Of a stretch of 64,000 nt of DNA, positions 23,692 to 36,213 are shown one piece after another. Origin of the DNA: Lasiodiplodia sp. COLG20 (Eukaryota > Ascomycota > Dothideomycetes > Botryosphaeriales > Botryosphaeriaceae). Numbering within the stretch: the first letter of the stretch is position 1; every line of letters starts with the position of its first letter. The stretch spans positions 248,001-312,000 of the forward strand of contig VNWV01000008.1 in the NCBI GenBank assembly GCA_009801085.1, read 5' to 3'. Position numbers and translations under genes: made by a program. The notes below the pieces were generated by a model. It saw nothing but the letters and a program-made list of their open reading frames with translations, did not search any database and was not told where the DNA came from.

Positions 23692-25624
23692 CTACAAAAC
23701 ATTGCCCTTGATCTGCTTCTTGTCGACGTTGTAGTTCTTCCACATTCCGATGGCAGGAATGGCAAGCACCAGGATAGCCGTGGCAGCAATGCACTCGTAC
23801 TTCTGGGCGTAGCCGTAGGCGTAGTTGATGGCCTCGCGGGTCTGCGAGCCCATGGGGTAGCTCATCTGGGTCGTGGTGCCGCCGAGGTAGATGGTGGACC
23901 AGTTGGCCTGCTCGCTCTCGGGGAGGCGCGAGAGCAGGGCCTTGGGGAACGTGTTGGCGTAGATGGAGGCGCCGACGGCCTGGCCGATAGCACCACCAAT
24001 GCTGGACATCATCATCAGCAGCGACAGCATCATGGGCACGCCCACGTGGTCCGCCGACGCCATGACGGCCATCTGGTTGCCGATGACGAGGATGCCGCCC
24101 GAAAACGCGATGAAGATCTGGCACATGATGATGTAGCCGATGGCGCCGTCGGAGCCGCGGAAGTGGATCATCAGGCCGGCGCCGAGGAACATGAGCGGCA
24201 GGCCGACGCACAGGCAGATGTACTTGAAGTGCTTGGTGTAGCGCACGATCAGCCCGAAGACGGGCGAGATGAAGCACGAGCCGACGTTGTAGATCTGCGT
24301 CATGTAGCCCGTGTCCTGGATGTTGAGGTCGTACACGACCTGCACGAAGTAGTAGTAGTACAGGTCCCACGAGTAGAAGGAGAAGTAGAGCACCGCCGAC
24401 GTGATGCAGGCGCCGAGCACGGTGCGCTCGCGCAGCAGCTCCCACGGCACGAACGTCTTGCGCGTGCCGTACCGCTCCCACGCGTAGAAGACGGGGAAGA
24501 GGCAGAAGCCGATGACCACCATAGCGATGAACTTGGCGCTGTGGTACTCGGTCATGCCGTACGACGCCAGGCTGAACGGCAGCAGGAAGAGGACAAAGGC
24601 CGCGATGATGATCAGGCAGCCGATGACTAAACACTGTCAGTTGCAAGGATCAAAAGAACAAATTAGCAAGACACTCACCGTCAAACTCCTCGAGGTAGTA
24701 CAGCGTCGACTGCAGGGCGGTGCGGCCGCTGGCCTCCTTCTTGTAAATGCCCATCTTCTCGGCCTTCTTTTGGTAGAACTTGAAGACGACGACCAGTGGC
24801 ATGAAGACGGCCACCTGGATGATGCAGAAGGCGCCGTACGCCCACCGCCACGAAGTCATGGCCAGGAACGACTGCGCTGCCAGCGGGCCCGTGAAGGCGG
24901 TGCAGATGAAAGGCGTGGTGACGAAACCGAAGGCAAAGGCTCGGTTGCGCAGCCCCGACGTGTCGGCGATGAAGATGTCGAGGATGATGTAGATGCAGTC
25001 GTAGCCGATCCAGTACAGCGTGTAGCCGGCAGCGTAGCCGTCGGGCCCGTCACACGCCGCGATGATGATCATGCCGAGTTCGTAAATGCAGAAGAAGATG
25101 AACAGACCCTCGGCACGGCCCCAGATGTTGAGGATCTTGGCCGCGGGAAGACGCAGGATGCCGCCGACGATGGCCGCGAGGATATTGGCCGTCGAGATTT
25201 GCGGTGCCGCAGAGAAGTTGGAGTAGGCGTAGTAGTTGACGTTGTTGCCGATCGACTGCTGGAAGGCCAGCATGAAGAAGCAGACCCAGATCCTGAGGAA
25301 ACAGTTAGCGAACTGATGCGTGGTTGGTGTGTATATGCGAACTCACCATCCGTAAATACAATAAACCGTCTTCTTGCTCCACACGAGAGCAGCAGCCTGC
25401 ACCTTTTGCACACCCTCCGAGGCATCCTTGGTGACCTCGTCGGGGTGCTTCTCGACCTCACGCTCGTTGCGGGCCTCAAGGCTCAGGTCCGAGTTGCTGT
25501 ACGACGGCGGTCGGTCGGTGGTGATGTCTGACTTGGGCTCGGCATTGGGCTCGGCGTTCGGCTGGATAGCGGCCTCAGCAATGACGGCGTCCTTACGGCC
25601 CCTGACGTTGTCGAGAATGCCCAT
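23692..25624 (-). CDS. siderophore-iron MFS transporter (MirB/Sit-like)
   Basis: Seen: exons 25624-25347, 25292-24679 and 24626-23692, 608 residues. An ~85-residue charged N-terminus ([20 protein letters not shown]) leads into [19 protein letters not shown]. The family blocks [48 protein letters not shown] and [19 protein letters not shown] follow. Near the end are [20 protein letters not shown] and NTFPKAL. Known: these are hallmarks of the fungal siderophore-iron transporter family (proton symport of ferri-siderophores into the cell), normally repressed by the GATA factor SreA and induced under iron starvation. Which siderophore it takes up is not readable. A doubled GATA site lies 149-162 nt upstream. 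It converges with the DHA2 gene, with 194 nt between stops. Confidence 0.92.
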
Positions 25625-27749
25625 CTTGGCGGCGAGTGGGGAGTGGTGGACGGAAAGTCTTGGGGTGCAGCACAGAAGCTGGGCGGCCGCCCTGCGTCTA
25701 ATAAATGATCTACCCGCGCACCCTTGACAGAATTTTTGCCGACGGCTAAGGTGTAGCCCATATTCATCTAATAAGATAAGATAATCATGGGTCCGCGAGA
25801 CCGGCCCATCGTCAGCCAATCACGAATCAGAAACTGGAGCGAGTGCATAAAAAGCGCCACCGCCACCGCCTTAGTTGTTAAATCGAGTCCAGTCGCCGGA
25901 TCTAATCTGATCCGTGCGGCCATCCCGATCCGGCTTGTGCCGCCGATGCGACGCTGCCGTGGGGTGACGTGAAGAATCTACCACCTCGGGGTCGCCTTGG
26001 CTCTGATTCGACGAAGCTTAATGTCGCCATCGACAGGGGGGAGAAGCTCTCGAAGCCTTTCGCCCTGGCTCGCCAGCTGCTCTCGAAGCTGTTCCCCTCA
26101 AGCTGTGCCGCTCTCGCTCCGGCCGTGCCGCGCAGCTGCAAGGAGCACTTCGCGTTTCTCCGCTTTCAGCTGCTGCATTGAAACATTCGAGAAGGCGTGC
26201 TTTCGGAGCCGCCGAAGCCGCGTCAGCCCTCGCGAGCTGGTCAGGCACCGCGCCAAGCACTAGTGTTTTTCAATCATGCGACCAAATCCAACAGAAAACC
26301 GCAGCTGGCGCAAGCCGGATCGACGCGCCGCCTGTTGTTTTTTTTTTCTTTGCGTGCGTATAATGGCTCGGAATACGCGGTAATTTCCGGACGTGGTCCG
26401 ACCATCAGACGCAAACTCCACCGCCCAGCCGGGAGCCTTGCAGCTGCAGAGGAGTTTTTAGGCCATCGATTCCGTCCAGGCCTGCCTTTTTGCACACAAA
26501 TCCGACTCTGGCACTCGGTTAATGCCGACGATCCAAAGCGACCAAGTCCGATGGTGGTGGGGCCGCTGCGGAGCCCGCTGCAACATTGCCAGAGTCGTTC
26601 CCGTCTTTTTAATAATCGGCCAGACGTGCCGACCCGTCAAAATGGCCCCTGTCTGATTGGCCGCCGATTGCTGGCACAAGTCTTATACAGCGCGGGAGTG
26701 GGGATCTCTCCAGAGCCCAAGGGTAAGACTTGCTCAAACGTTAAAAATAAGTCTATTCGCTCTTTCGACCTCTGCTGCTCCCGCTGTTTCCTCACCACCG
26801 CGCTGAACAGCAGCATTTGTGGCCTCACGCTCAGCGCACCTCCCTCCCGCGCCGCCGGCCACGTAGCGAGCGAGCTGCAACACCCGGCTCCCTCCGGGGC
26901 GCCACGCTTCTCGTCCGAGGCGTTGGTCATTGGTTTCTTCCGCCGCTCTGGATCCGGGAGTGGGGAACAAACTGCCGTCATCGCGGCACTGCCGCGAGCA
27001 GTAATAATCGTCAAGCCCTCGCTTCTTTATACCCTTCCAGCATCTTTCTCCATATAACTCTGCAGCTGATCGAGCACGAAACGATTCCAACACGTGCTAT
27101 ATGAAACATGCCAATAAGCTTTTTAATGACGGCCGGCGACAGGGCTAGACAATAGCTGCTGCCGTCACGCGATCGAGAGGGGAACAATGTCAGCACTCTA
27201 AATTTAACATATGGGCGCTGTAGGCATTCGCCCAGAACGTGGGCCATTTCTGCATCTCCAACTCAGCTGTGTCGTCAAGCGTAGACAAGGCGTCCTCTCT
27301 GAAAAATCATCTCATCCGACATCGGCGAATGCATACGATCTCTTCGATCTTGACGATCTCGAACGGGGGCTAGTTTCACGTCGACGGAGCCGACACCTTC
27401 TCCCGAGTACTTCATATTCCAGAGTCGGTTTCGGATTCTCTTGCACTGCAGAATCGGGATGCATATACGGAAGCGAAACGCCGCGTCGGCACCCAATCAA
27501 GCATCGATTATTTCAAATGGGAATCTATTCTACGCCGCAATCCTCCTCCTCCGTCTCCCGAAAAGGAAGCCGCCGACTACTTCTACGAATACCTCGCTGT
27601 TCATGCGGTGTGATAATAAACAATGGACCGGTGCCAGTCCTGAAACCACCGACGAGCTCGCACGTTTGAAGCAACTTTAGCTCTCCACAATTACTTACTC
27701 AATCCACGCACCGCAGATCCCCATGCCGCCGTGATATTCCCGGCCTTTA
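25625..27749. other. long intergenic stretch, promoter of the siderophore transporter at its left end
   Basis: This is 2.1 kb with overlapping open frames on both strands (up to 286 codons at 26197-27057 plus). These are Arg/Pro/Ser-rich and carry no domain, signal or conserved motif. The only element I can name is the doubled GATA site at 25773-25786. The right part is the 3' flank of the DHA1 gene. Confidence 0.5.
25773..25786 (-). promoter_or_regulatory. doubled GATA site upstream of the siderophore transporter
   Basis: Plus strand AAGATAAGATAATC contains two overlapping AGATAA (HGATAR-type) sites 149-162 nt before the transporter ATG. Known: fungal SreA-type GATA repressors bind GATA motifs in siderophore-transport promoters; AreA-type factors bind the same core. 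The specific factor cannot be read from the sequence. Confidence 0.45.
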
Positions 27750-29704
27750 TCATGCGTCAACCGTGTCGTACCTGCTCCTCGCCCGAATCCGGGGGCCCCA
27801 CCTGAACAACACCCACGGAATGGGCAGCATGGCCACGGAGATGAAGCCGAGCAGGCTCGTCGCCCAGTGGATCCCTAGCCGGTCGTACACTGCACCACAC
27901 CGTCAGCCTTCCCCTGCAACAGTAGTAGGCCCGTTAGTTACGAAAAACCACTACTCACTCTGTATCGTAAACAGCGGAAACGCCGCCGCAACCGTGTACC
28001 GCGCGATGCCGTTCGCCGCCATCGCGCTGGCCCCCGTCAGCGCGCCGTACGCGTGCACGATGTACTGCGATGTGCCAATCTGTCGTCCCTCCCGCGTCAG
28101 CACCACCAAAAAAGAGGTAGGGTATAGACTCACAAAAACACACAGATTCCCCCACGCAAACGGCACCGCCGCCACCACGCAGCTCGCCCAGTGCACGTCC
28201 GCCCGCGCCGTCCACGCGAACCAGAAGATGCCGATCGGCACGCCAAAGCAGCCCAGCATCGAGACGTAGAGACGCGTTTCCGGCGGCGTGGACGCTGTGT
28301 GGCCGGTGGTGGCGGAAGAGGAGGAGGAGGAGGCTGCGGCGGCGGCAGCACGGCGGTAGGTGGGTTGGTAGAAGTGCAGGTCGCAGTATACGGCTGTCAG
28401 GCCGGCCAGCACGACGCCGAGGCCGACGGCGAGGAAGGTGAGGCCGGTTTGGGATTTTGTGAAGCTGGAATGTGGGAGGATTGTGTGTTAGTGTGTGTTG
28501 GTGGGGGGAGGCTGAGGAGGGAGGAGGAGGAGCAACGACTCACCCGTACACGCCTCCAAAGACGATGGGGAACGCCTCGAAGAAGGAAAAGAGAACAGCG
28601 AAGACAAAGGCCACGTAGAGGCTGACGAAGGCGACGATGGGCTCGGTGAAGAGCATGTGGATCGGCTTGACCAGCGTCACGGTCAGCAGGAACTTGATTG
28701 CAGCGGCGCCGGTGGGCCCGGTCTTTGCAGGCGGGGGCAGGCCGCGCTTCTTCGCGCGCTGCTTGAGGATCGCTTTCTTGTACGTCTCCGGCAGCGTGAG
28801 GAGGAGGATGTAGATGAAGGCGCAGGCGAACAGGATCACCCATTGCGTCCAGCGCCAGTCTTTGTACTGCGCGACGAAGCCGCCGATGAAGGGACTGCGC
28901 GGTTGTGCCTCTGTCAGCTAAGGTTCCTTGCTCATGGGACGTGAGGAGGGAGGAGGGAAGTGTTTACCCAAGTGACGGCCCGGCAAACGGCCACAAGACA
29001 AACGACGTCACGCCGACGGTCGCCAGGCGCTCGGGATACATGTCTGCGCTCGTGCCCGCCCCGACCGCCAGCACCGGCCCGGCGAAGAAGCCGGCGAAGA
29101 ACCGGCAGACCAAGAACGAAGCAAACGACCCGGTGCTGGAAAAGCCGGCGCCGAGAGTGAACAGGGCGGCCACGGTAATCGACGTCTTGTACACAATGTT
29201 GCGCCCAATCATCTCGCTCAGAGGAGCTGCCAGAACCGGACCGAAGCCGAGACCGACGGTGTACAATGATAGGCCGAGCAGGGCGACTGTTGTTGAGACG
29301 TCGAACGTGCGGACTATTTCCGGGATGGCGGGCGTGTACACAGAGCTGCCGAGGGTGCTGGATGGCGTCAGCAACGGGTCTCCTTCTCGCACACCATTGG
29401 TAAGTGATACTTACACTGTGAAGCCGGTCAGACCGATCACCAGCGTGATCCACCCCCGCTTGAGATAACTCCAGTTGTGTGGGTTGCCTGGATCGTGGGG
29501 CCCATCCCAATCCAGCGGACCGGTGATGCCTTGGATGTTCGGTGGTGTTTCTGGCGGAGGCTCGATTCCTTTCTCGATGTCATCCTTGGTCACCGAGCTT
29601 CTGCTGCTGTCGCTGTCGATCGGGGCAATCACGGTGGCTGAATCGCTGCCAGGAGGAAATGAGCCTGCCAGGGCAGCGACTGATGGAGGTGGGATTAATT
29701 CCAT
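27750..29704 (-). CDS. MFS transporter, DHA1 family (Flu1/TPO-like)
   Basis: Seen: six exons (29704-29415, 29357-28968, 28894-28544, 28464-28134, 28079-27959, 27889-27750), 540 residues, all GT-AG and in phase. The acidic leader ends in the signature DWDGPHDPGNPHNWSYLKRGW. Then come SSVYTPAIPEI, GLSLYTVGLGFGPVLAAPLSE and the A-motif SEMIGRNIVYK. VCRFFAGFFAGPVLAVGAG and DWRWTQWVILFACAF follow, and the C-terminal RYTVAAAFPLFTIQMYDRLGIHWATSLLG. Known: this is the fungal DHA1 12-TM group that includes Flu1 and the polyamine/drug exporters, H+ antiporters of the plasma membrane. A low-complexity Ala/Ser stretch lies in the loop encoded near 28300-28350. Substrate unknown. Confidence 0.92.
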
Positions 29705-31354
29705 TCTGGATGGATGCTATAGCATTCGAATGGCTTGGCAGAGTGCCCGTCTATTTATTTACATGAGTTTTTCTTGAGATAAGGCAGAAACTAATCATCT
29801 GTGCTCGGCCTTCCCGCAACACCGAAGTACGCTGGTGAGTAATGGGGGGAGGCATGGCGACAGGAACACTTGTCTCCATTGAGACTGGCGTGTTCCCTTC
29901 GGTGACAGATGTCCTGCCGAGCAGAGAACATGATTGGCTAGTCGGTGACTAGTAGGAACAGAGAAACGCTGGGCAAAGGTCTTTAGCTGTGGATTGCCAT
30001 CATGACCATAGCTTTTTATCACAGCGCTTGGTATGATTGTGACCATTGTATAGATAAAACTGGGTTGGTATGTCAGTGGAATTGAGCTTAATGAAGGGAA
30101 AGAGAATACTGAGGAAAGAGTAGTACCTGACCGGGACTGACGAATTGTTAACACGGCGGTATGGAATGGCATGTGATCATCTTGGCTACTTTGCTTGGAA
30201 TGCAATCCTTTAGTGTAGGTGAGGCGTTGACACTATTCGGTTGATGGAAAGTGTTGGCCTCGGCAATGAGGCATGATTACAATCGCTCCCACTCGTCAGT
30301 GGTAGGGCGCACGGGATTAGTAAACACAGCACTCCTCACTCGGGAACACCGTCAGCGCAACCAATGTTAATGGTAGCATAATAGACAGTGAATATTTTGA
30401 TGCTATGACTCGTGAATAAAGGAAACTGCCGAGGTTCTTATAAATAGCAATGGTTGCGCTATAGACACCTTGTTCGTTAAGGGCTTGAAAATAGTCAATT
30501 CGTCATGCAACATTTAGACTCAATGTTCCTCACTCGTGCATAAAAGCATGCTTGTTCTCCACTAAAAGTCGTGAGAAAAGGGACAAAAATTCGGAAGGAT
30601 TCACCACTTAACGTTGATGCAATTCTTCGATGTCAACACCATCTCAGCTTCTGTTTACAAATCGAAGCAGTAACGATAGATGTTATTTCATTACTTTCAG
30701 CATCTGTATTGTATTTCTCCCCGGTGTCTATCGATTCAGCCATGTCCGATTCCGGCGGAAGAGCCGACGGTGTTCACATAACGTAATCAGCTCGTATTGA
30801 ATCAGGGCCTCCACGAGTGATCCCACCAATGGCCGCCTCCGTCGTCAGCGCGCCCGCTCGACCTTCCCGTGGCGGAGATTAGATCCGAAGCAGGTGGTCT
30901 GGATGGAGTTATCTGATCCGAGCTCCGTTTTTGGCCCACTGGCCTTCCGAGCTCTTGAAGCGCAGGTTCCAATGTTTCAGGCCGCCAACTGACGATATTT
31001 TACTGACATATGATGCAATCGAGTGATACGAGGCAAAACCCGCCCTTGAAAACTTCACCCAAGCGGCGCTTCACGAGAGAATTGTCAAATCTTGAGCCCA
31101 AACTTTCTCAACCTTAGGTCCTTAACGGCATATGGATGAACTTGCGGAGCTTTTTTTTTTATTTTTGGTCCGAACCTTCTCTGAAATCCACATCATCCGT
31201 TGACCTTGGGGATGTAACCATGATACGGTCCATTTCCGTGTAATCAGAATACCGACGCTGCCGCTTGAGCCAAGTTTGCCTTCATTCACAATCTCAACCA
31301 TTTCTTACAGCATGAATTTTGACATGAAAGAAACGACAATCGTCTATCATCTCA
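29705..31354. other. intergenic, no supported gene
   Basis: This is 1.65 kb of AT-richer DNA upstream of the DHA1 gene and downstream of the nucleotide-sugar-type transporter. A 136-codon minus frame at 29795-30205 has no motif or plausible start context. Nothing else is seen. Confidence 0.5.
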
Positions 31355-32725
31355 TCAAAAAGAAAACTGAAAAGCCACATACGTCCCAAAAAACAGCATA
31401 GCAAGCGCCGTCGCCACAGCCGCCGCCATCGACACCGTCAACTCCTCCCCATGCTCATCACACGATCCCTGCCACGTATCCCTCAGCTTCCCACATCCCT
31501 CCTTAATCTTATCCAACCCCAGCTTGTAATACACCAACCCACCCAACGCGATCGAGTACCCCCCAGCCTGCGTAACCGACACCGGATCCCGAAACAGCGC
31601 CATCGACGCCACGACGAGCGACACGTCCTTCAGCACGCCGCACAGCGTCAACACCACCGCCGACGTCTTCCCGATCAGCATCACCGCCGCGACGTTCAGC
31701 GCAAACGCCACCGCGCCGTTCGCCAGCAGCGTCAACACCCCCACGTTCGCGAAATCCTGCCCCCAGCGCATCGTCGGCGCTTCGACGAGCAGCGTCGTCG
31801 CGCCGTTCAGCACCGCGCACGCCGGCGCGAAGTAGTACAGCGAGACCAGCGGGTCCATCTTGTGCTCGGCGTTGGAGTTCAGCAGGCGCTGCACGAGGAC
31901 GAGCCGCGTCGCTTCGAAGACGATGGAGGCGGCTTGCAGCATGAAGCCGGTGCCGGAGAAGTCGGCGGCGCCGAAGGTGGCGAGGGTCACGCCGGCGACG
32001 ATGATGGAGACGTTGGCGAGTTGGCGGAGGTTGGGGGGCGCGAGGCGGAAGGCCCAGGTTGCGAGGAGGGTGGCGGCGGCGTTGGTGGACTGGGGTGGTT
32101 GTTGGGTCAGCGGGGGAAGGGGCGGGGTGGGGTGGAGGTGGGGGGCTTACTTTCATCATTTGGATGAAGGAGACGCTGAGGAAGAGGTAGGCCATGTTGC
32201 CGCAGATGAGGGAGACGGAGTAGACGATGGCGATGGGGACGATGGTTTTGAGGTAGAAGCTGCGGGTCATGGAGACTTTGTGCCGAGAGTCTAGTATCTT
32301 CGTAGCGTGTGCTAAGATTTGCGTCATGATGGATGCGAAGACCATGTGCCAGGTGGTTAAGAAGAGAGCTGGGGGCACTCGTTAGCTGTTGTTACCGCTC
32401 AGTGGGTATGGGGTCGTACGGAAAGGGAATTTGAGTGAGTGGAGTATCCACTTGTTAAAGAGGATGATGCTCGAGCTCAGAATAATCCATGTCCTGGATG
32501 GATATCAGCTCTATTCTCTGACTGCAACGAGCGGCCGGGGTTGACATACGCGACATAGACGAATGTTGGAAGTGAGGTTGGCTTTGGCTTCTCACTGACT
32601 ACCGGGTAGGGTAAGGTCTGCTGTGACACGGGGGACTCCACCGATGATCTGGGGGTCGGACCGTCATCGCCCTGTACGTCATCGGTCGGCACCGCCGCAT
32701 ACTGCTTGTTGCTGCGGCCGAGCAT
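31355..32725 (-). CDS. triose-phosphate/nucleotide-sugar transporter family protein
   Basis: Seen: exons 32725-32550, 32493-32420, 32368-32151 and 32089-31355, 400 residues, phases consistent. A hydrophilic ~50-residue N-terminus leads into VYVATWIILSSSIILFNKWIL. Then PLFLTTWHMVFASIMTQ, YLFLSVSFIQMMKSTNAAATL and GFMLQAASIVFEATRLVLVQ follow. The last third has MDPLVSLYYFAPACAV and LTLCGVLKDVSLVV. Known: the TPT branch of the drug/metabolite transporter superfamily, about 10 TM, Golgi/ER membranes in fungi, exchanging nucleotide sugars or phosphorylated metabolites. The NKWIL, TWHM and MK-ST blocks are diagnostic of the branch but do not give the substrate. The C-terminal AMLFFGTYVAFQFSF is one more hydrophobic helix. 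Confidence 0.92.
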
Positions 32726-34075
32726 GGTACGCCGTAAATTGTATGAAAGGGATCATAGAGACGGCAGAGAAAATGTGCAGCTGCGGCCCGCGATAACATT
32801 TTAGCCTGATCCTTGACTTGCTTACCCCACCATACCTCCGGTATTCGGAGATCTTGCTCGAAGCGAGGAGCGGGTACCCTGCGCTTGGCGCGCGAAATAA
32901 AATACATGGACCCCAATATTGTATGCACGTCGCCCACTCTGGAGCCTTTAGGACTTTGTCATGGCTGAACTAAGAAACTCATACCTGGAAAAGCTGATTA
33001 TAACAATATCATACTAACGGGTGTGAAATATGCGACCCAAAGATGGACATCAGCACTGGCAATCCCTCACGTCATCCAATCAGACGTCGACCTATCTCAC
33101 AACCGGGGTTTTCACACGGCACGACGGACTTGACGTACGTTTTTTGTTCCTTCGTATCCCAAAGAAAAGAGCATCTTGGGAACCGTCGCTGCACGAGCGT
33201 GCAGTTGAAGCAATGTTTTGGTAGAATTTCTCTTTTTTGAAAGTTCAGGTTAAAAATCTCGGGAAACAGATCTGTATGGTAGTCTTTTGGATTCTAGTGT
33301 GTACTTCTGGATTGTTGATGGTCTCGCACCAATTAAAACCACGGGCTGCACTCTGCCGTAATACAAGTTGTTAGCCCACGTCCCCTCAATAAGCAGCACG
33401 GTCTCGTGTGAATACTCAGATATTCATGTGAGAATTAATGTATCCGCTGCGGATGGGACCAATCCAGTTCGTAAGCCCATCTTCTTAGTCTGGAAGCTTA
33501 GTTGGTGTGCGTCATGATCTTGTGTAAATATGATGGGCGCGTGATTTGAGGACGAGATATTGACACGAGGAGCTGCAGTGAAGGTTCGCAAAGTGTGGGT
33601 CTGGGGAGCCTATTACTGTGACCCATACTGCTTTGAGAAAGAAGTTGCAAATACAGCTGCAAGTAAGGAGGTCGGATGTGAGGACGGCTGCGAATCATCG
33701 AAGATGTTTGCGTCTGTGATCGACAATTGTGGCAGTTGATATCAGCCGCGATCGAAAGCGGCGGTGAGAGAGAATGGCGGCGGGGAGGGTCACTCAAGGT
33801 GGTTCCTTCCTTAATTGTAAACAATCACATGACATCTCTTTTGGATCGATGGATAGGAGCTCGAAAATTGACCCAAAGCGCCGCCGAATCCCCAAGCTTG
33901 CACCACACCTACGCCGCAGAAAGATAATCGATAGTGATTGGTCCTGTTGCCTAAATAACCGCTCATAGTCCGGGTGCTGCCTACCTAAGCGAGACGCGGC
34001 TTCCAGATCGGAAATCCTTAAAACCCCGGCACGCGAACCTCAACTCCTCTACATTTCTCACTCACTTCGAACCCA
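32726..34075. other. divergent promoter region, no supported gene
   Basis: This is 1.35 kb between the transporter (-) and the DUF4246 gene (+). There are AT-rich stretches and short motif-free frames only. Confidence 0.5.
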
Positions 34076-36126
34076 ATGGCTGATCCACAGGCGCGAATCG
34101 CCCTACCCGGGTTCGGGCTGCCCGTCGACACCCTCTCATGTTGGGACCGCGGGTATAACAAGGGGCGCTTTCCGCACGCCATTTCCGACTACTTCGCCAC
34201 CGATGGCTTAACCGTGCGCGAGCAGCGCATGCTCGACTTCATTAGCAAGATCACTGACAAGCCTGAATGGGATAGAAAAGTCTTTGACGATGACATTGTG
34301 TCCAAGTGGAGAATGGAAGCTTGCTGGTACGACGAAAGCCTCAAGGACGAATACCTCTCCGAGGCCATGTTCAATTACGTAAGTGAGGCGACACGCTGCT
34401 GCAATACTACTTCTAACACTTGTTTACCTCTAGTGCATCTCCGAAATTCAAGATAAAGCATCGCTTCACCGCGAAAAGGGATTGGTGGCCGTCATGGACG
34501 CCGACGCAACCGTGGTCAAGTCCGATTCCGCAGTTTCCGAGGATTTGCGCCAGAGCCTAATCCGAGCCGTCCATCCTCTGGAAGACGTTCCCGACCGGCT
34601 GAAGGACTGGCATCCCGGTTCCAGAAACCAAGTTCTGGACCTTGTGCACCCATCCTTATTCCCCCTCGTCTTTGGCCGTTCGAGGGTGCTTCCCTCTGGA
34701 CGAGTGCCTCTTAAGGACTGCGCTCAGTTCACCGGCATGGGAGAGACAATGCAAGAACTCGAAAAATGCATGGATGGCTCCTTCCATGCCAAGCACTCCC
34801 AGTGCGCCTGGGGTGGGTACCGGAAGCACGCCCAGAAGGCCTGGGGTGGGTTCCAGTGGTTGCCGGCGCAGGTTGATTTCGCGCCGGATGGTCAGCCACA
34901 AATCACAAGTTACATCAACAACCTGCACCCTCAGGCCCACGCCGACTTGTACGCCGTGTTGGAGAAGCTCGTTGATAGGTCAATCCCACTGTGGAACGAG
35001 TGTCTTTCTTGGTTCCACGATCGCCGCCGCATCAAGATTGACTGGACCAGCAATGACGATTGGTTCCTACCCGAAGGCGTTAAGTGGTCCCGGCCAACCT
35101 CCGAAGATGACTACCAGGAGGAAGACAGCGATGAAGAAGAAATGGACGATGAGCAGTGGGCGCAAGAACACGGCTTCGAAGACGAGTACGATGAATGGTT
35201 CGAGGAGCACAGGATCCTCAAGCAGAAAGAGCCGTCTCCGTTCGTCCCTTTCAACGAGACTTTACAGAGTCCTGATCTGCAAAAAATCAACCGTGTTGAC
35301 CTGAGATCCACATACAAGGATTTCGGCCTTCAGGTAATCTTCAAGCTTGCTAACATCCATCTGACTCCCGATAACCCGGAATACGACGGATCCAAGTGGC
35401 ACATCGAGGGCGCGTTAAACGAACACATCTGCGCAACCGCCATCTACTACTACGACTCGGACAACATCGAGCCCAGCCACCTGGCATTCCAGCAGTCCGT
35501 CGATCCCGACGAAATCACTTCCAACACCCCGCAAGTAAGTGTGCTTCCACCGACCGAACGCTGCTTTCCTTCCTTCCACCTTACTAATCTCCTCACACCA
35601 CCAGAGCGAATGGTCCTCCGCCTGCGCCTACTACGGCATCGAATACGAAGGCACCAACGTCCAGTCGCTCGGCCAGGTCGCGACGCCGCAAGGCCGCCTC
35701 CTCGCCTTCCCCAACGTCAAGCAGCACCGCGTCTCGTCGTTCCGCCTCGCCGACCCCACCAAGCCCGGCCACCGCAAGATCCTCGCCATGTTCCTCGTCG
35801 ACCCGCACACGCCCGTCCTCTCGACCGCCAACGTGCCGCCCCAGCGCCGCGATTGGTGGGCAGCAGAGGTGCGAAAGGTGGACCGCTTCGAGGCGCTGCC
35901 TGAGGAGCTGTTCGAAGCTATCATCGAGGGCGTCGATGACTTCCCTATTTCCTGGGATGAGGCGGAGTTGATACGCGAGAGGCTGATGAAGGAGCGGATG
36001 CGGATTCAGAGTGAAGCGGAAGATGCGATGTACAACGTAAGTTTGGCCCGCCCGTTCTTCCTTGCGTGTCTGGCTGCTGCTGACTTGGATTGGATGCAGG
36101 AGACGTTTAACTTCTGCGAACACTGA
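34076..36126 (+). CDS. DUF4246-family protein
   Basis: Seen: exons 34076-34378, 34434-35534, 35605-36036 and 36100-36126, 620 residues. The last exon has only nine codons (ETFNFCEH and stop). Family blocks: LPGFGLP, VSKWRMEACWYDESL, SLFPLVFGRSRVLP, GGFQWLPAQVDF, ITSYINNLHPQAHADLY and IPLWNECL. There is an acidic insert (EDDYQEEDSDEEEMDDEQWAQ). Then come DLRSTYKDFGLQVIFKLANIHLTPDNPEY, WHIEGALNEHICATAIYYYD and FPNVKQHRVSSFRLADPTKPGHRKI. Known: DUF4246 is a broad fungal family without assigned function. Inference: HxE followed ~100 residues later by a conserved QHR and an Arg/Lys resembles a 2-oxoglutarate/Fe(II) dioxygenase fold, but I cannot confirm this from sequence alone. Confidence 0.92.
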
Positions 36127-36213
36127 GCCGTGGGTGGGTCAGCTGTTGCTGGATGGGGATAGGTTTCTCTGGAATTGTTAGATGTAAATAAATAAAATTA
36201 AACGATTCGTTAT

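Noticed and set aside
22598..24646. Long Arg/His-rich frames on both strands around the two MFS genes
   Set aside because: Shadow frames of the DHA2 and siderophore transporter exons.
18524..25624. Complete secondary-metabolite or siderophore biosynthetic cluster
   Set aside because: No NRPS, PKS, terpene cyclase or ornithine monooxygenase in the window; only tailoring and transport genes.
26197..27057. 286-codon plus-strand open frame
   Set aside because: Arg/Pro/Ser-rich, overlaps similar-length minus frames, no motif; typical of GC-rich noncoding DNA.
29795..30205. 136-codon minus frame
   Set aside because: Ser/Pro-rich without domain, signal peptide or plausible promoter.
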